Numbered from the stretch's first letter, positions 41,186 through 55,715 are shown. The stretch is DNA of 64,000 nt from Gadus chalcogrammus (GCF_026213295.1 NC_079423.1:14972424-15036423), one strand, 5' to 3'. Made by a program: numbers and translations. The notes: generated by a model not told the origin, from the letters alone.

Positions 41186-42031
41186 AGTCAAGCGGGCAGT
41201 TGTATCGATGCCTGGCTCGCTTAACGTCAGGTTCAGTAGTCATAGATGCGTTTTGACTTCTATGTACTGTGTGCTAAAGTGATGTTAACCATCCAAATCC
41301 TACCGAAGGAAAAGGTACGGTGTGGCTGCTGCTTTCGGTAAGGGGATACACATGAAGGCTGAGCGGAAGCGACAGGGGAGGAAGAAAACATTGACTCAAA
41401 ACTGCGCAGCTAGTGTCTTTCATGTGTGTTGACGTGTTTTGTTGAGGAGGATTCTGACGACGTATAGCGGAGTTGACTTGATATCAGCACACCATGTGGT
41501 GGTTGCAAATTGGCTTCAGATAAAAGTGTCTCTTCAATTCTGTTGGTTCATCCAATGGAATTTGTCTCACAATCATTGATATTAGCAGGCGCTGTTGTCC
41601 CCATGCACCACACATTGAATGTGCAGTTACAGATCAGCAGTTGCGCATCGTGTTATGATGCGTACTTGGTAAGCTGTGTGAATCACGCTTTTGGCATCAA
41701 ACTCTCCATCCTATGTCGGTAACAGCAGAGGTTCCAGCCCTATTCCACATCCTGGAGCCCTGATGAGCGGTTTGGGAAAGAGACAGTGATTTCTCCAATA
41801 AAGTTTCTTGTTTTCCTGTCATGAAAAGCAGAACCGATACTCTGGCGTGGTTGTTATCAGTAATTATGGCTGGGATGTGATTCTACTGCCCTACAAGTGC
41901 ACCATCGAAGCAATTACCGTTTCATACTCCAATGTGATCACATTTGTCATATTAGCCCCCCTGTGTTTCATGTAATGGTACTGTATATAATTACACATTA
42001 ATTAAGATTGACAATAATTTGACAGAGTAGA
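41186..42031. other. unique DNA
   Basis: About 850 bp unique. A 70-codon frame (41510-41722) has no recognisable motif. Confidence 0.45.
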
Positions 42032-42059
42032 TCAAGTAGATCAGTAGTGATCTACTTGA
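42032..42059. other. 12-bp perfect-stem hairpin
   Basis: tcaagtagatca pairs with tgatctacttga (42048-42059) around a 4-nt loop gtag. The word caagtagatca also overlaps a short direct repeat (agtagatcaagtagatca), so slippage with inversion may have made it. Confidence 0.75.
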
Positions 42060-42181
42060 ATGAGTTCTAGTTCCGGGTTGAAATTGTTAACAATAAATGG
42101 CAGTTGAAGCGGTTTATTCCATTCATTCTTAAATAAGCATGTCCATGGAAGATGAGTGTGGCCGGCATGTCCTTGTTGTTA
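42060..42181. other. unique spacer
   Basis: Nothing supported. Confidence 0.5.
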
Positions 42182-42205
42182 AGGGGGGGATGGGGGGGGG
42201 GGGTC
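42182..42205. repeat. poly-G tract
   Basis: GGGGGGG AT GGGG... run. G-quadruplex-prone. Confidence 0.9.
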
Positions 42206-42778
42206 AGCTATCAGGCTGTGTTCGGCGGTTTTATAGTTCCAACAAGCAAACCTTGAAATCTCTTTGTCTGTTATTCTGAGCCATACTCGAAATAGACAAA
42301 CTGAAAGTGTATTCTTTTAATCATTCCAGATTCATGGAAAGGGCAGTGGCTAGGGTGTTCCACTCAGAACCCAGGATAAACAGTATGATCTTTTTTTATC
42401 TGGTTTACCTTGGAAATAATATCACAGACATGGTTGGCAGTTAGTGAGCCTCATTGTTTAGCCTTGGCCATCTACTCATGGATGGCAATGTGTATTCATT
42501 ATGCATTTGTGTTCCATTATGGATTTCAGTCATTTCACATTTTACTCTGGAAAAGTTCACTCGTGACTGAGCTTCTTCTCGGTGAGTCAAATCGGATCTA
42601 AATTGTTAATCTGGCCGCAAGGACGACTGTATTTCTGATTTGGCCAGAACGGAGATGCAAAAAGCAGCTCTTGCATATCTATCAAGTGTTGGAGGTTCAA
42701 AATGGTGCTTTCGTCATATACAGTCTTACATCACTTGGTCTGTCCGCTAGCCGTTAGAGTAGGGGTGCATTTTATGTT
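42206..42778. other. unique DNA with SINE-head fragment
   Basis: At about 42343-42378, cagtggctagggtgttccactc resembles the 5' head of the family-A SINE, but no body follows. The rest is unique. Confidence 0.4.
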
Positions 42779-42822
42779 TTTGTGTGTGTGTGTGTGTGTG
42801 TGTGTGCACGCGCGCGCAGTCT
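42779..42822. repeat. (TG)n ending in CACGCGCGCGC
   Basis: A short TG array with an alternating CG end. Z-DNA-prone, like 17224 and 22805. Confidence 0.93.
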
Positions 42823-43154
42823 TGGATACTGTATTGTACAGTGATTGTGTTTAGTTACTAAACACAGCATGAGACAGATAATGCTTATCATACCAAAAAT
42901 CGGAGTAATTTCATTGAGGAGGAATACAATTTCATGCGTGTGGCTATTTTTGTATGCATACAGTATGTCACCATAATTGCAACTTTAATTGTGGTACTTA
43001 GGAGTTATTCAAATTTGCGTGTCTATGCGTGTGTAACCCTTGTTTGTAGCCCAAATTCCCAGTCTCTTTGGTGGAGTCTTTTTTATTTTCAGGGAAGAAA
43101 AGATATGGAGGTTTTCCATTGAGCTTTCGGGATTCGGAAGCTACGACTAAATAC
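42823..43154. other. unique DNA
   Basis: Nothing supported. Confidence 0.5.
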
Positions 43155-44020
<866 letters not shown>

Positions 44021-44141
44021 TGTGTGTGTGTGAGTATCATGTGCATGATACTGTGCTAGTTGGCCTTATCTCTCTACAAATACACATAGTGTTCTTAATC
44101 TATCTCCATTACCCTCTCACATGTCAGTGCCTGTGTGTTTT

Positions 44142-44183
<42 letters not shown>

Positions 44184-44412
44184 GTCCATGTCAGTGTGTT
44201 TGTTTGTGTGCGTGCTTATCTGCGTGTGTGTGTGTGTCTTTGTGTGTGTGCATGTGTGTCCATGTGCACGTGTGTGTGTGTGTGTGTGTGTATGTGTGTG
44301 CGCGCAGCTGGGTCTGTGTTTCTGCGTGTCTGTGTATCCGTGTGCGCATGTTTGTGTGTGCATCCGTGTGTCTGTGTGTGTGTATCCGTGTGTGTGTGTG
44401 TGTGTGTGTGTG
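44021..44412. repeat. degenerate (TG)n with 20-bp palindrome
   Basis: TG-rich runs at 44021-44032, 44143-44178, 44222-44300 and 44388-44412 with irregular interruptions. Between the first two lies agtatcatgtgcatgatact (44033-44052), a 9-bp inverted repeat around TG. The Cys/Val 227-codon frame is a repeat translation. Confidence 0.9.
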
Positions 44413-44985
44413 TATACATCTTGATGAAGTCAAACAGGGTAAACACAAGGGAACAAGGGCTGATGAGTTAAGTGCAGCGTTATTGTTTGAGAGGCAGTGG
44501 AACGGAACGGCAGAGTCTGAGGCCACTCTGCTGTGCGGTCGTATTCACCGGTCACCGTGCTGGGGGCGGGGGGGGAACAGCCGGATACAGTGTCAATGTA
44601 CACCCTGCGTGGGCTCAGGGCTGTCACGTCTGGATAGCTCCGTAACAAGGACGCCCGGAAAGGGGTTTCATTTAAAAGAATGGTGCTGGGTATTTCGGAG
44701 GAGAGGGGGGAGGGGGGGGGGGGAGGGGCCGGGCTCCATTGGGTTTATAAAATGGCTGGTTGGAAGAATCTGCCCCCTCCTTCTCTTGCCGCACACACTT
44801 GAAATGTCGGAGGCTTGATAAAGTACTGAGGAAAAGGGGGGAAACATACGTTGTTTTTCTCCTGATTAGGAGGGAGCGAGAAGGGTAGGCCGGCCCTTTC
44901 GGAGAAGGTCGGCCTGTAATTGTTGTGGTTTCAGGACATGTCGGAGTTGGATCTCTGCGGTCGCCGAGGTGTATTAGGGTACCAT
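44413..44985. other. unique DNA with G-rich runs
   Basis: G-runs at about 44565-44575 and 44704-44730. Otherwise GC-rich unique DNA. No gene is supported. Confidence 0.4.
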
Positions 44986-44987
44986 CG

Positions 44988-45420
44988 CATTTTATTTATT
45001 TATTTTTACCTTTATTTATACTCGAAGAATCTATTGAGGGTGTGACCCTCATTTGCAATGATGTCGAGTCAAACAAATGCAAAGCAAAAACAACAATACA
45101 GACAATATACAATGCAAAAGCACCAAATATACAATAACTGATACAGAGAAAAACAAAAGGAAACATTGACAAACAGACATATTTAGACTGGAAATAAGTT
45201 ATATAGCTTAATTAAAACAGTTACAGGTAGAGTTTGGCAGATTTAAGATAATATTTCTTAATTGGTTGAAGGATATGATGGAATTGGCTGTAAATTGTTC
45301 CAGGAGTCAGGGGCACTAAAGCTAAAAGCTGTCTTTCCAAGCTCATTGCATTAAATGTTGTGTGTTTGGGATCGTCCCCAAAGAGTTGGGGAAAGACCTG
45401 CACCAAAGGCTCTGCAACCG
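44988..45420 (-). mobile_element. 5'-truncated LINE 3' end
   Basis: On the minus strand, 45340 down to about 45288 reads GKTAFSFSAPDSWNNLQ, the typical C-terminal motif of fish non-LTR retrotransposon ORF2 (AFSFSAP.WN.L). The next homologous residues (NSIISFNQLRNI) lie in another frame, so the copy has a frameshift. A 3' untranslated region follows, ending in an AAAT-type tail (45013-44990, seen on the plus strand as ttatttatttatttttacc). It is dead and 5'-truncated. The clade (L2/CR1-like or similar) cannot be fixed from this length. Confidence 0.75.
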
Positions 45421-45480
45421 GTCAGGATAACTGCTGTTTTCCTGATTGGTTGATTGATCAATTTAACAATCAATGGCCCA

Positions 45481-45524
45481 ACATTTCATCGATTGCTCGA
45501 TTGCTCGACCAATCGATGAAATGT
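45481..45524. other. 15-bp perfect-stem hairpin
   Basis: acatttcatcgattg (45481-45495) pairs exactly with caatcgatgaaatgt (45510-45524). The 14-nt loop contains cgattgctcga, itself an echo of the stem. Possible transposon end or structured site. Confidence 0.8.
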
Positions 45525-46168
<644 letters not shown>

Positions 46169-46354
46169 CTTCCAGCTCTGAAGATGACCATAAGATGTAA
46201 CACCATTGCCTCACCGTCTAATCCGACCATAAACCTTGGGTATTTCCCCAGGGAACCTAGACCCTCGTAAAAACCAAAAAACGACTAACTACGACCAACC
46301 CTCTTTTTACTCCCAACGAACAGAAGCAAACACGCGTAAGAAACACACGTGTGT

Positions 46355-46505
46355 TTCTCACTTGTTACGCTGCCTCTGCCAGAAGGTCATGGGTTCCATC
46401 CCCTTCAGTGGGAGGCTCTCTGCGTGGGCTTAACATGTTCTTCCAGTGTCAAGGTGGGTTTTCCTCCTGCCGGCTCTGGTTTCCTCCCACATCAGGGCGA
46501 TCAAT
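46355..46505 (+). mobile_element. dispersed fish repeat (SINE-like, family B)
   Basis: Order of words: gctgcctctgccagaaggtc, atgggttccatcccc (box-B-like), ttaacatgttcttccagtgt, gtgggttttcctcctgccgg and ggtttcctcccac. This matches the very common teleost repeat with a tRNA-like head and a 'catgttct...gtgggttt...tttcctcccac' body, as I know it. The 3' end is unclear. Confidence 0.6.
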
Positions 46506-46629
46506 ACTCCAGCTGCCTGTGCCCTTGACCAAGGCATCATATATAGACCCAGGGTCTAATCCCCCGGGGTGATTGGCTGCGGCCGGCCCACTGTGTCCTA
46601 GAGAGATGGGGTTCAGAGCAGAGGACAAA

Positions 46630-46647
46630 CCCCCCCCCCCCCCCCCC
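46630..46647. repeat. poly-C tract
   Basis: Eighteen consecutive C. Confidence 0.95.
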
Positions 46648-46839
46648 AAGGGGAATGGTAAGGTCTATCTATCACACACTCGGTGCATGAACACACAAAT
46701 ACTGCTCCAACCCCAGCGCTGTGGATCTCTGAGGCCATCCTTCTAACGCAAAACAGCTGCGGGGTTGCTGGTTGAACCGCATGGTGCCGGCCTTGCCTTG
46801 GGTACCGCTGTCTCCTGTCCCTCGAACTCCTCGCTCTTC
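46648..46839. other. unique spacer
   Basis: A weak box-B-like gttgctggttgaaccgc at about 46764-46780, without a recognisable repeat body. Confidence 0.35.
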
Positions 46840-47295
46840 TTCATCCTTCCCCCCCCCTACTCTTCCTCATGAACTTCCTCGTCCTCCGTCGCCACCTCCT
46901 CCACCCTCTCCCCCTCTTTCTTCCGGCTCCTACTCCTTCTCTTCTTCCTCCTCGTCTTCCTATATCGTCCCTTCTATTCTTCCTCCTCGTCCCTTTCCAC
47001 CCACTCCACCTCCTCCTCTTCCTCCTTCACCTCCTCCTCCTCCTCTTACTCATCATCCAACTCCTAATCTTCCTCTTCCAACTCCTCCTCCTCATCCTCC
47101 CTCTCCTCCACCTCCTCCTCTTCCTCCTCCTTATCTCCTCGTCTTCCTACATCTTCTGTCTTTTCTTCCTCCTTGTACTTTCCCACCCGCTCTTCCCTTC
47201 TAACTCCTCCTCTTCCTCCTCATCCTTTCCCACCCACTCCTCCCTCCTCTTCCTCCTCATCCTTTCCCACCCAGTCCACCCTCCTCCTCCTCCCC
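46840..47295. repeat. (TCC)n-rich pyrimidine tract
   Basis: About 450 bp of CCTCCTCTTCCTCC words with almost no G. An internal duplication of about 36 bp (tcctcctcatcctttcccac) is seen at about 47214 and 47250. Long Pro/Ser/Leu frames (up to 219 codons) are artefacts. Confidence 0.9.
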
Positions 47296-47996
<701 letters not shown>

Positions 47997-48074
47997 TCCT
48001 GCTGCAGGTGGGTATGAGGGGGAGATGGATGGGTGTAATCTTCCTCTGGCCATGGAACATGGGCCACAGCAGGT

Positions 48075-48480
48075 CGGAGGGTGAGGGATTAAAGGGAGGG
48101 AGAGGGGGGGTGAGGGAGAGGGGGGTGAGGGAGAGGGGGCGAGTCATTGGAATCTTCTGGAGTGGAGAAGAAGGGAGGAAAGAGTGGTCCAGCCGAGGAG
48201 ACGAGAGGAGGGAGGAGAAGAGAGGAGGGGGAAGGAGAAGAGATAAGGGGTGAGGAGGAGAGACGAGGGGGGAGGAGAGAGGGGAGGGGGGGGGGGAGAG
48301 AGGTGAGCAGAAGCAAAGAAATGGGAATAAAATGAAGAAAGAGGAAAGTAGAAAAGAGGAAATGAGAAGAGGGGGAAGGAGAGGAGAGGGACAGAAACGG
48401 AGGAGAGAGAATGAGTCGAGAAGTAGAGAAAAGGGGGGAACGCCAAGAACCGACACAGGAGAAAGAATAGAGGGGAAATA
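48075..48480. repeat. homopurine tract
   Basis: GGGAGAGG, GAGGAG and GAAAGAGG words over about 400 bp, nearly pyrimidine-free in places. Mirror-like segments could form triplex DNA. Confidence 0.85.
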
Positions 48481-48740
48481 AAAGGATATAAAACAATACA
48501 TTGTGTGATTACAAATATGAGTGCACAGCGTGCACACGTGTGTGTACGTGCTGGAATGCATGGGTGTGTGTGCATGTGCGCAAGTGACTGTACGGGTGTA
48601 TGCGCGTGCACATCCTCGTATGTGTGTGTGGAGAGGCTGCATGGCCCTTATCCACAGGTCGGCGGAAATAAATAGTGACGGTAGTTCCTGACTGACCGGC
48701 TGACAGAATGACTCACTGATTGACAGATTAGAGGAGTGGA
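48481..48740. other. unique DNA with TG-rich words
   Basis: Sparse TG/GCAT words at 48535-48630. Nothing else supported. Confidence 0.45.
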
Positions 48741-48744
48741 GACG

Positions 48745-48792
48745 GGGTGGAGGGGGGAGGGAGGGAGGGAGGGAGGGAGGGAGGGAGGGAGA
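48745..48792. repeat. (GGGA)n microsatellite
   Basis: About ten GGGA units. Four or more G-triplets with single-base spacers make it a G-quadruplex candidate. Confidence 0.95.
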
Positions 48793-48848
48793 TGAGCGAA
48801 TCGAGCAGGGCAGATGGATAGACAGATTGAGAGAGTGATAGCTTTAGC

Positions 48849-49325
48849 ATGACAAACTGTCTCGCTCTGTTCATCGTTCCTGTTCTGCTATCCTTCCTGT
48901 CTGGTTTTTCTGCGCTTGTTATTCTCGATCAATCCCTCGCTCTAAGTGCCGCCGCGCAGCAGGCTTTTTCCGTCCCTTTTGGTTCGTTTAAAGCTGCGTT
49001 GCGTTGTCGCGTATTAAACGGGCAAATTGATTTATTTTTTCGGTTCGGAACATTTCAGCGCTGTAGTTCTCGGTTACGTTGGAGGGTAACTGACCGCAGC
49101 TCAGAGCGATATTTAGAAGTACCCTCTCCTGTTCATTTGACTCAACCGAAAGGCTGGACCAATAGATGTTTCTTTTTTCTGGAGAGCTCTTTATATTGCC
49201 GATCACTGATTCTCGCAAGCTTGGGAGGCAGTTTTTCACAGCCAAATGTCAGGCAACTCTCAACCAAACTTCTGTCTGCAGGGGTGTACACTAGTCAAAG
49301 CCTTGGCAGTACCAAGGCAGAGTGA
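48849..49325 (+). CDS. unassigned 158-codon ORF (low confidence)
   Basis: The longest frame in the window not made of simple repeats. The N-terminus is hydrophobic (MTNCLALFIVPVLLSFLSG), which could pass for a signal peptide. The rest is Ser/Arg/Leu-rich without a recognisable domain. It ends about 50 bp before a SINE. No upstream promoter, splice sites or poly(A) signal can be defended. Probably a chance frame in a GC-mixed block, possibly part of an unrecognised repeat. Confidence 0.12.
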   Translation: MTNCLALFIVPVLLSFLSGFSALVILDQSLALSAAAQQAFSVPFGSFKAALRCRVLNGQIDLFFRFGTFQRCSSRLRWRVTDRSSERYLEVPSPVHLTQPKGWTNRCFFFLESSLYCRSLILASLGGSFSQPNVRQLSTKLLSAGVYTSQSLGSTKAE

Positions 49326-49373
49326 ATGCAGTCGTTCTCCATTAGTACGTACACTAATGGCATTCTGTTTAAT

Positions 49374-49622
49374 ACATCTCAGGAGGTAGAGCGGGTTGAC
49401 AGGTAACCGGAGGGTTGCTAGTTCAATCCCCGGGCTCCCCCTAGCTAGAGTGTCGAGGTGTCCCTGAGCAAGGCACCTTACCTTGACTGCTCCCAACGAG
49501 CTGGCTGTCGCCTTGCATAGCTGACACCGCCGACGGTGTGTGAATGTGTGCATGAGTGGGTGAATGTTAGGCAATATTATGAAGCGCTTTGAGTGGCCAC
49601 TGGTTAGAAAAGTGCTATAGTT
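49374..49622 (+). mobile_element. tRNA-derived SINE, well preserved (family C)
   Basis: Box-A-like ggaggtagagcgggttg and box-B gttgctagttcaatcccc, then tccctgagcaaggcacctta, gagctggctgtcgccttgca, cggtgtgtgaatgtgtgc, aagcgctttgagtggccac and ggttagaaaagtgctata. This is the word order of a SINE that is very common in percomorph and other teleost genomes. The copy looks nearly full-length and younger than the family-A copies. Confidence 0.85.
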
Positions 49623-49801
49623 TATCAGTTTACGATTCCTCGTTATCAAGGACACTAACAGGTAGTCTATGGTCATTGGGTCTTGAACTCAGAACCGTCT
49701 GCGAGTGAAACCCCCTACTCTCCAAACGTTCCTTCCTCTCCACCTTTTCTAAGTGTTGATGCTCATACAAAATCAATATTGAGAGAAAAGTAATGTCTTT
49801 C
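49623..49801. other. unique spacer
   Basis: Nothing supported. Confidence 0.5.
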
Positions 49802-49901
49802 AGCGGGTGGCGTGGCTCATCAGCACTTTATCGACGACCGCAGCGTCTAGACAACCAGACTGTCTCCCCCCCCCCTCCCCCAGCACCGCACTCTGTCCGC
49901 G

Positions 49902-50204
49902 TTGTCAAAGTGGGTGTGGCCTATCCCCACGCCATTGGGGTCTCACACCAGGCGTCCTTATAGACCCGCGCTCCCCGTCAATTCGCATCGCTTCCGGCTC
50001 ACTGCTCGCTTTTACTACAGAGGGGAAAAACTGTGCATTAGGGATGAGGCCCAAATTGAAAACCAATTCTATGCGCTTGAATTTGAAACTCTCTGGCCAC
50101 GATACCACATTACCATCGACTCAATTCATGGCTCAATGAAACTCATTATGACCAATGTTAAGAGAGTTTTGTTCTTGTTTCTTTTTGTTGTGTTGCAAAC
50201 TTAA
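49902..50204 (+). CDS. unassigned ORF with protein-like composition
   Basis: About 100 codons. The middle (ARFYYRGEKLCIRDEAQIEN, then QFYALEFETLWPRYHITIDS) has the alternating hydrophobic and charged pattern of a folded domain. An acceptor-like cttttactacag stands at about 50020, just before the codons for RGEKL. No donor or neighbour exon is convincing, and a competing 110-codon frame overlaps. I do not recognise the family. Confidence 0.15.
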   Translation: MSKWVWPIPTPLGSHTRRPYRPALPVNSHRFRLTARFYYRGEKLCIRDEAQIENQFYALEFETLWPRYHITIDSIHGSMKLIMTNVKRVLFLFLFVVLQT

Positions 50205-50917
50205 TTCAGCTTTTCAACCCACATATTTTGCAACCAGTTACAGTTTTTGTAAACCTTGCTTCCAGCACATCCTTATTTCTCAAGGGGCTGTACGTTTCTG
50301 ATGCAATGTGATCATAATGTAATGTAACCTTATGTTATTGAATGCAATCTAATAGTCTGCCTTGTACGGCCCGGATACATCTACATCTAAACACATACCG
50401 CCGTTTCATCAACCTTCTGAAGGTTTGTTTAGAACAGGCTGCTATGGTTGATTATTATTAAAATGATTTGAAAAAGTAGTTTCTTATTAGAATGAGAAAC
50501 TCTTGCATTGATTTCAGAAGACCGATCCTTCTAAAAACTCCTGTGACGCTTGTATCACCAGTGAATCAGCAGTGATTCAATAGTGAGCATGCCCTGTGTC
50601 TGAGCCACAGTGCTGACCTTAAGTTTGATAGTCCAGGTATCGCTCTATTCTACCACTGCTGCGTTTATATTTGCATCTGCTTTTGCCATGATTCAGATGG
50701 ATATGTAATTCAACGTTTTTTTCTGCAGCTACTAAGATGTGAGTACATCGGTTTTGAAGTCAGAATTACATAACGATGAGTCAACCCTTATATGACTATT
50801 CTATTTTTATTTTTTGTCAAATCATTTGTAGTGTCCAAAATAAATCCAATCAATAAAGCTTGAAAATGTTCATTGAGCTGTTCGAGCTGGTAATGTAAAA
50901 ACGGGAACCTGACATAG
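50205..50917. other. unique DNA
   Basis: About 700 bp unique and AT-rich. tgaatcagcagtgattca (about 50561-50578) is a 7-bp inverted repeat around gcag. An AATAAA occurs near 50851. No gene is supported. Confidence 0.45.
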
Positions 50918-51127
50918 ATGTTCGACAGCCAGTTACAGACAATTCAAAACCCCGTCACAAAAGTTCTGCCAACCGAAAAGCCCAGCGATTTACCACTCCG
51001 TTTTATGTTCACCGGGAAACCTATTACCTTTTTCAAAAAATTGTGCCCATCTGCCGACCTAGAACATTTCCCGTCGCCTGACGATAAAAATTATATTGTC
51101 AAAACATTTGGTAAATATGACAAATAA
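50918..51127 (+). CDS. unassigned 69-codon ORF
   Basis: MFDSQLQTIQNPVTKVLPTE onward, with balanced composition and little low complexity, ending ...FGKYDK. No recognisable domain and no splice context I can defend. It could be a fragment of an old mobile element or a chance frame. Confidence 0.15.
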   Translation: MFDSQLQTIQNPVTKVLPTEKPSDLPLRFMFTGKPITFFKKLCPSADLEHFPSPDDKNYIVKTFGKYDK

Positions 51128-51189
51128 ACAAACCACCCCTTCATCATTCCAAGCAGCGTTCTGAAGTCGAAGGCCTCTGACAGGACCGG

Positions 51190-51720
51190 CTGTCTCATCC
51201 TCCTTCTATCTGGGAGGCAGAGAGGAGGAGAGGGAGAGAGGGGAGAAGGAGAGAGAGGAGAGGAGAGAAGCAGGGGGGCTAGGGGCAGGCAAGGGAGGAA
51301 GGAGGATCTGAAAGAGGAGGAGGCAAGAGGAGAGGAGAGGAAGGAGATGAGGAGGAGAAGGACTAGGAGAGAAGTGACAGAACGAGAGAGAGAGGGGAGA
51401 GGAGGAGGAAGCATAAGGAGGAAATGAGCAGCAGAAGGATGAGGTGGGAGGAAGAGGAGGGCGATAGGAGGATGGAGGGAGCTGAGAAGAGGGCAGGAGG
51501 ATGCGAAGAGAAAGATTAGGAGCGTCGGAATAACAGAGGGAGAGGAGGAGGAGGGGAGGAGGATGGAGACGGGGAGGGGGTAGAGGAGCAACAGGGGCGG
51601 GTAGCGAGGCGATGAGACATTAAGACAACTGGAACACAGTAGTGACAGTTGTTTAACACGTGGGGTGGAGGGGGGGGGGGCGAGAGGGAGGGAGAGGGGG
51701 GGGGGGATGGAGGGAAGAAC
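51190..51720. repeat. homopurine GGA/GAG tract
   Basis: About 500 bp of GAGGAG, GGAGAG and AGGAAG words with two G-runs (51670-51680 and 51698-51707). The 379-codon minus-strand frame over it (Leu/Pro/Ser) is an artefact. Confidence 0.88.
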
Positions 51721-51884
51721 ACCACATCTGGGGTTGGCGGGGCGACGGAGGAGGTCCCCAGCTGTTTGCCCCAGCTGTTTATCAGACCCTCGCTGTGCCG
51801 GCAGACAGGAGGACAGGGCGTCTGGCCGTCCTGACACCATAGCAGCCGCCGCAGCAGAAGGGGGAGGAGTGATGAGAGACTTGC
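51721..51884. other. GC-rich unique spacer
   Basis: Between the purine tract and the trinucleotide tract. Nothing supported. Confidence 0.45.
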
Positions 51885-52195
51885 AGCAGTGATTACAGCA
51901 GTGGATGTAATCGCAGTAATAGATGGAGGAGTGGTCGTAGAAGTAGTGGTGAAAGGAGTTGTGGTGGTGGTAGTTGCAGTGGTGGTGGTGGGGGTGGGTG
52001 TGGTAGTAGTGGTGGTGGTGGTGTTGGGGGAGGGTGGTGGTGGGCGTAGTAGTAGTGGTGATACTGTTAGTAGTAATAGTAGTGGAACTCGTAGTCGTAC
52101 TCGTAGCAGTATCATTAGTAGTGTTGGTAGTTGTCGTAGTTCTACAAGAAATTGTCACAGTAGCTGTAGAGCAGTAGTAGTTTTCGTAAAAGTGT
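51885..52195. repeat. (GGT/AGT)n trinucleotide tract
   Basis: Degenerate GTG/GTA/AGT trinucleotides, similar in composition to the tract at 3878-4245. The Val/Gly and Thr/Pro frames are translations of the repeat. Confidence 0.85.
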
Positions 52196-53041
52196 AATGG
52201 TAACCATACTGTTACCGGAAGTAACGGCATGAGTATATGAAGTACAGTGAGTCATTCTGGTAGTAATAAAAGCAGTAGTCCTTTTCCTTCCGGTGTCGTC
52301 TTTGTGTTCGTAGACAAGAAGAGACCGAGAAGCAGACGTCATTCACTATACACATAGTATTTATAGCGGCCTGCTTTTCCCTTGACCAGACCCTCCAGAC
52401 AGCACACAGAGCCCAGTACCAACCTCCACCCCCTTCATGAAGTACCTATACATATTACCCGTTATTTGGTATGAATGAGTCTTTATGCTCAGACCTCCAT
52501 GGTCCATGGTGAGTGCATGGGTCAACCCTCCCATCAGCAACACCATCATGCCAAAAAACGGGGTTGGCTGCCAATTATTTCTGTTGTTCCCAACTTGGAA
52601 ATCCGTACCGTTTTATCATTTTGCACATCTTGTCCTTGTCCTTCCCCATATGCTGTTTTTTATACGTGTTCTTCTCTCTCTCTCACTCCGTCTCTCTGTC
52701 TGTCTCCCTCCCTCTTCCGTCTACATATTTATTGTTGTTGTCTGTTTTTCCACCTCCCCCCTCGTCTTTCCATGTCGTTCCTCACCCTCCTCTGTGTTCC
52801 TAGCCGTCCGTCCAACTGTGGCTGTCTCTGTTGTTTTGAATTCATTTGAATAACTTTCCCCGCGATGACGCAGAAGCAGGCACCAAAACTGATGTCTCTT
52901 CACTGAATTGTTATTTGAGCAATGGCGGTAATCACGGCCAACCACCGGCGCCATCAATACCTTCACCCCCCACCCCCAACATCAGCTCCACCTCCACTGC
53001 TCTAACCCAGCTCCCAATCCACCCTCTAAACCCACCTCAAC
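52196..53041. other. unique DNA, pyrimidine-rich toward the right
   Basis: Short CT run at 52674-52690. C-rich from about 52930. No gene is supported. Confidence 0.4.
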
Positions 53042-53340
53042 CTCTACCACTACGACCCACCCACCTCCACCTCCAGCACCACCACCAAAACAACCTCCAC
53101 CTCTTCAGCTACAACCCACCCACCTCCACCTCCAGCACCACCACCAAACCAACCTCCACCTCGACCACTACGAGCCACCCACCTCCACCTCTAGCAGCGC
53201 CACCAAACCAACCTCCACCTCTACCACTACAACCCACCCAACTCCATCTCTAGCAGCACCACCTCCACCATCCCTGACTCCATCACCATCAACCAACCTC
53301 CGCCCTCACCACCACCACCACCACCACCACCCGATCCGGT
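53042..53340. repeat. 59-bp minisatellite and (CCA)n tail
   Basis: Units of exactly 59 bp start at 53042 (ctctaccactacgaccc), 53101, 53160 and 53219. The first three are complete and the fourth is partial. C/A-rich Pro/Thr-type sequence continues to a CCA array at 53309-53330. The period is not a multiple of three, so it is not a coding repeat. Confidence 0.95.
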
Positions 53341-55600
<2,260 letters not shown>

Positions 55601-55604
55601 AAGA

Positions 55605-55715
55605 GCTCATCTCTCCCCCTCTCTCTCTGTTCCCTTTTCCTCTCTCTGTCTCCCCAGCTCTCCCTCTTTCTCTGTCTCTCCCCCCCCCCTGCTCTCCAAT
55701 TCTCTCTCTCATTTA
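55605..55715. repeat. CT-rich tract with poly-C
   Basis: CTCTCTGTCTCC words and a 10-C run (55680-55689). Confidence 0.85.

Noticed and set aside
44135..44818. 227-codon Cys/Val frame that might look like a secreted cysteine-rich protein
   Set aside because: The cysteines come from TGTGTG translation and the non-repeat end has no domain.
49421..49430. Functional tRNA gene, from box-B at this SINE and at 37510 and 29630
   Set aside because: No cloverleaf or paired acceptor stem is present and the sequence continues into typical SINE bodies.
50727..50746. 10-nt micro-exon between tttttttctgcag and gatgtgagt
   Set aside because: Splice-like signals are too close to form a usable exon and there is no neighbour exon.
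51091..52230. 379-codon minus-strand open frame
   Set aside because: It consists of Leu/Pro/Ser and Thr/His runs from the GGA and GGT tracts, with no domain and no splice context.
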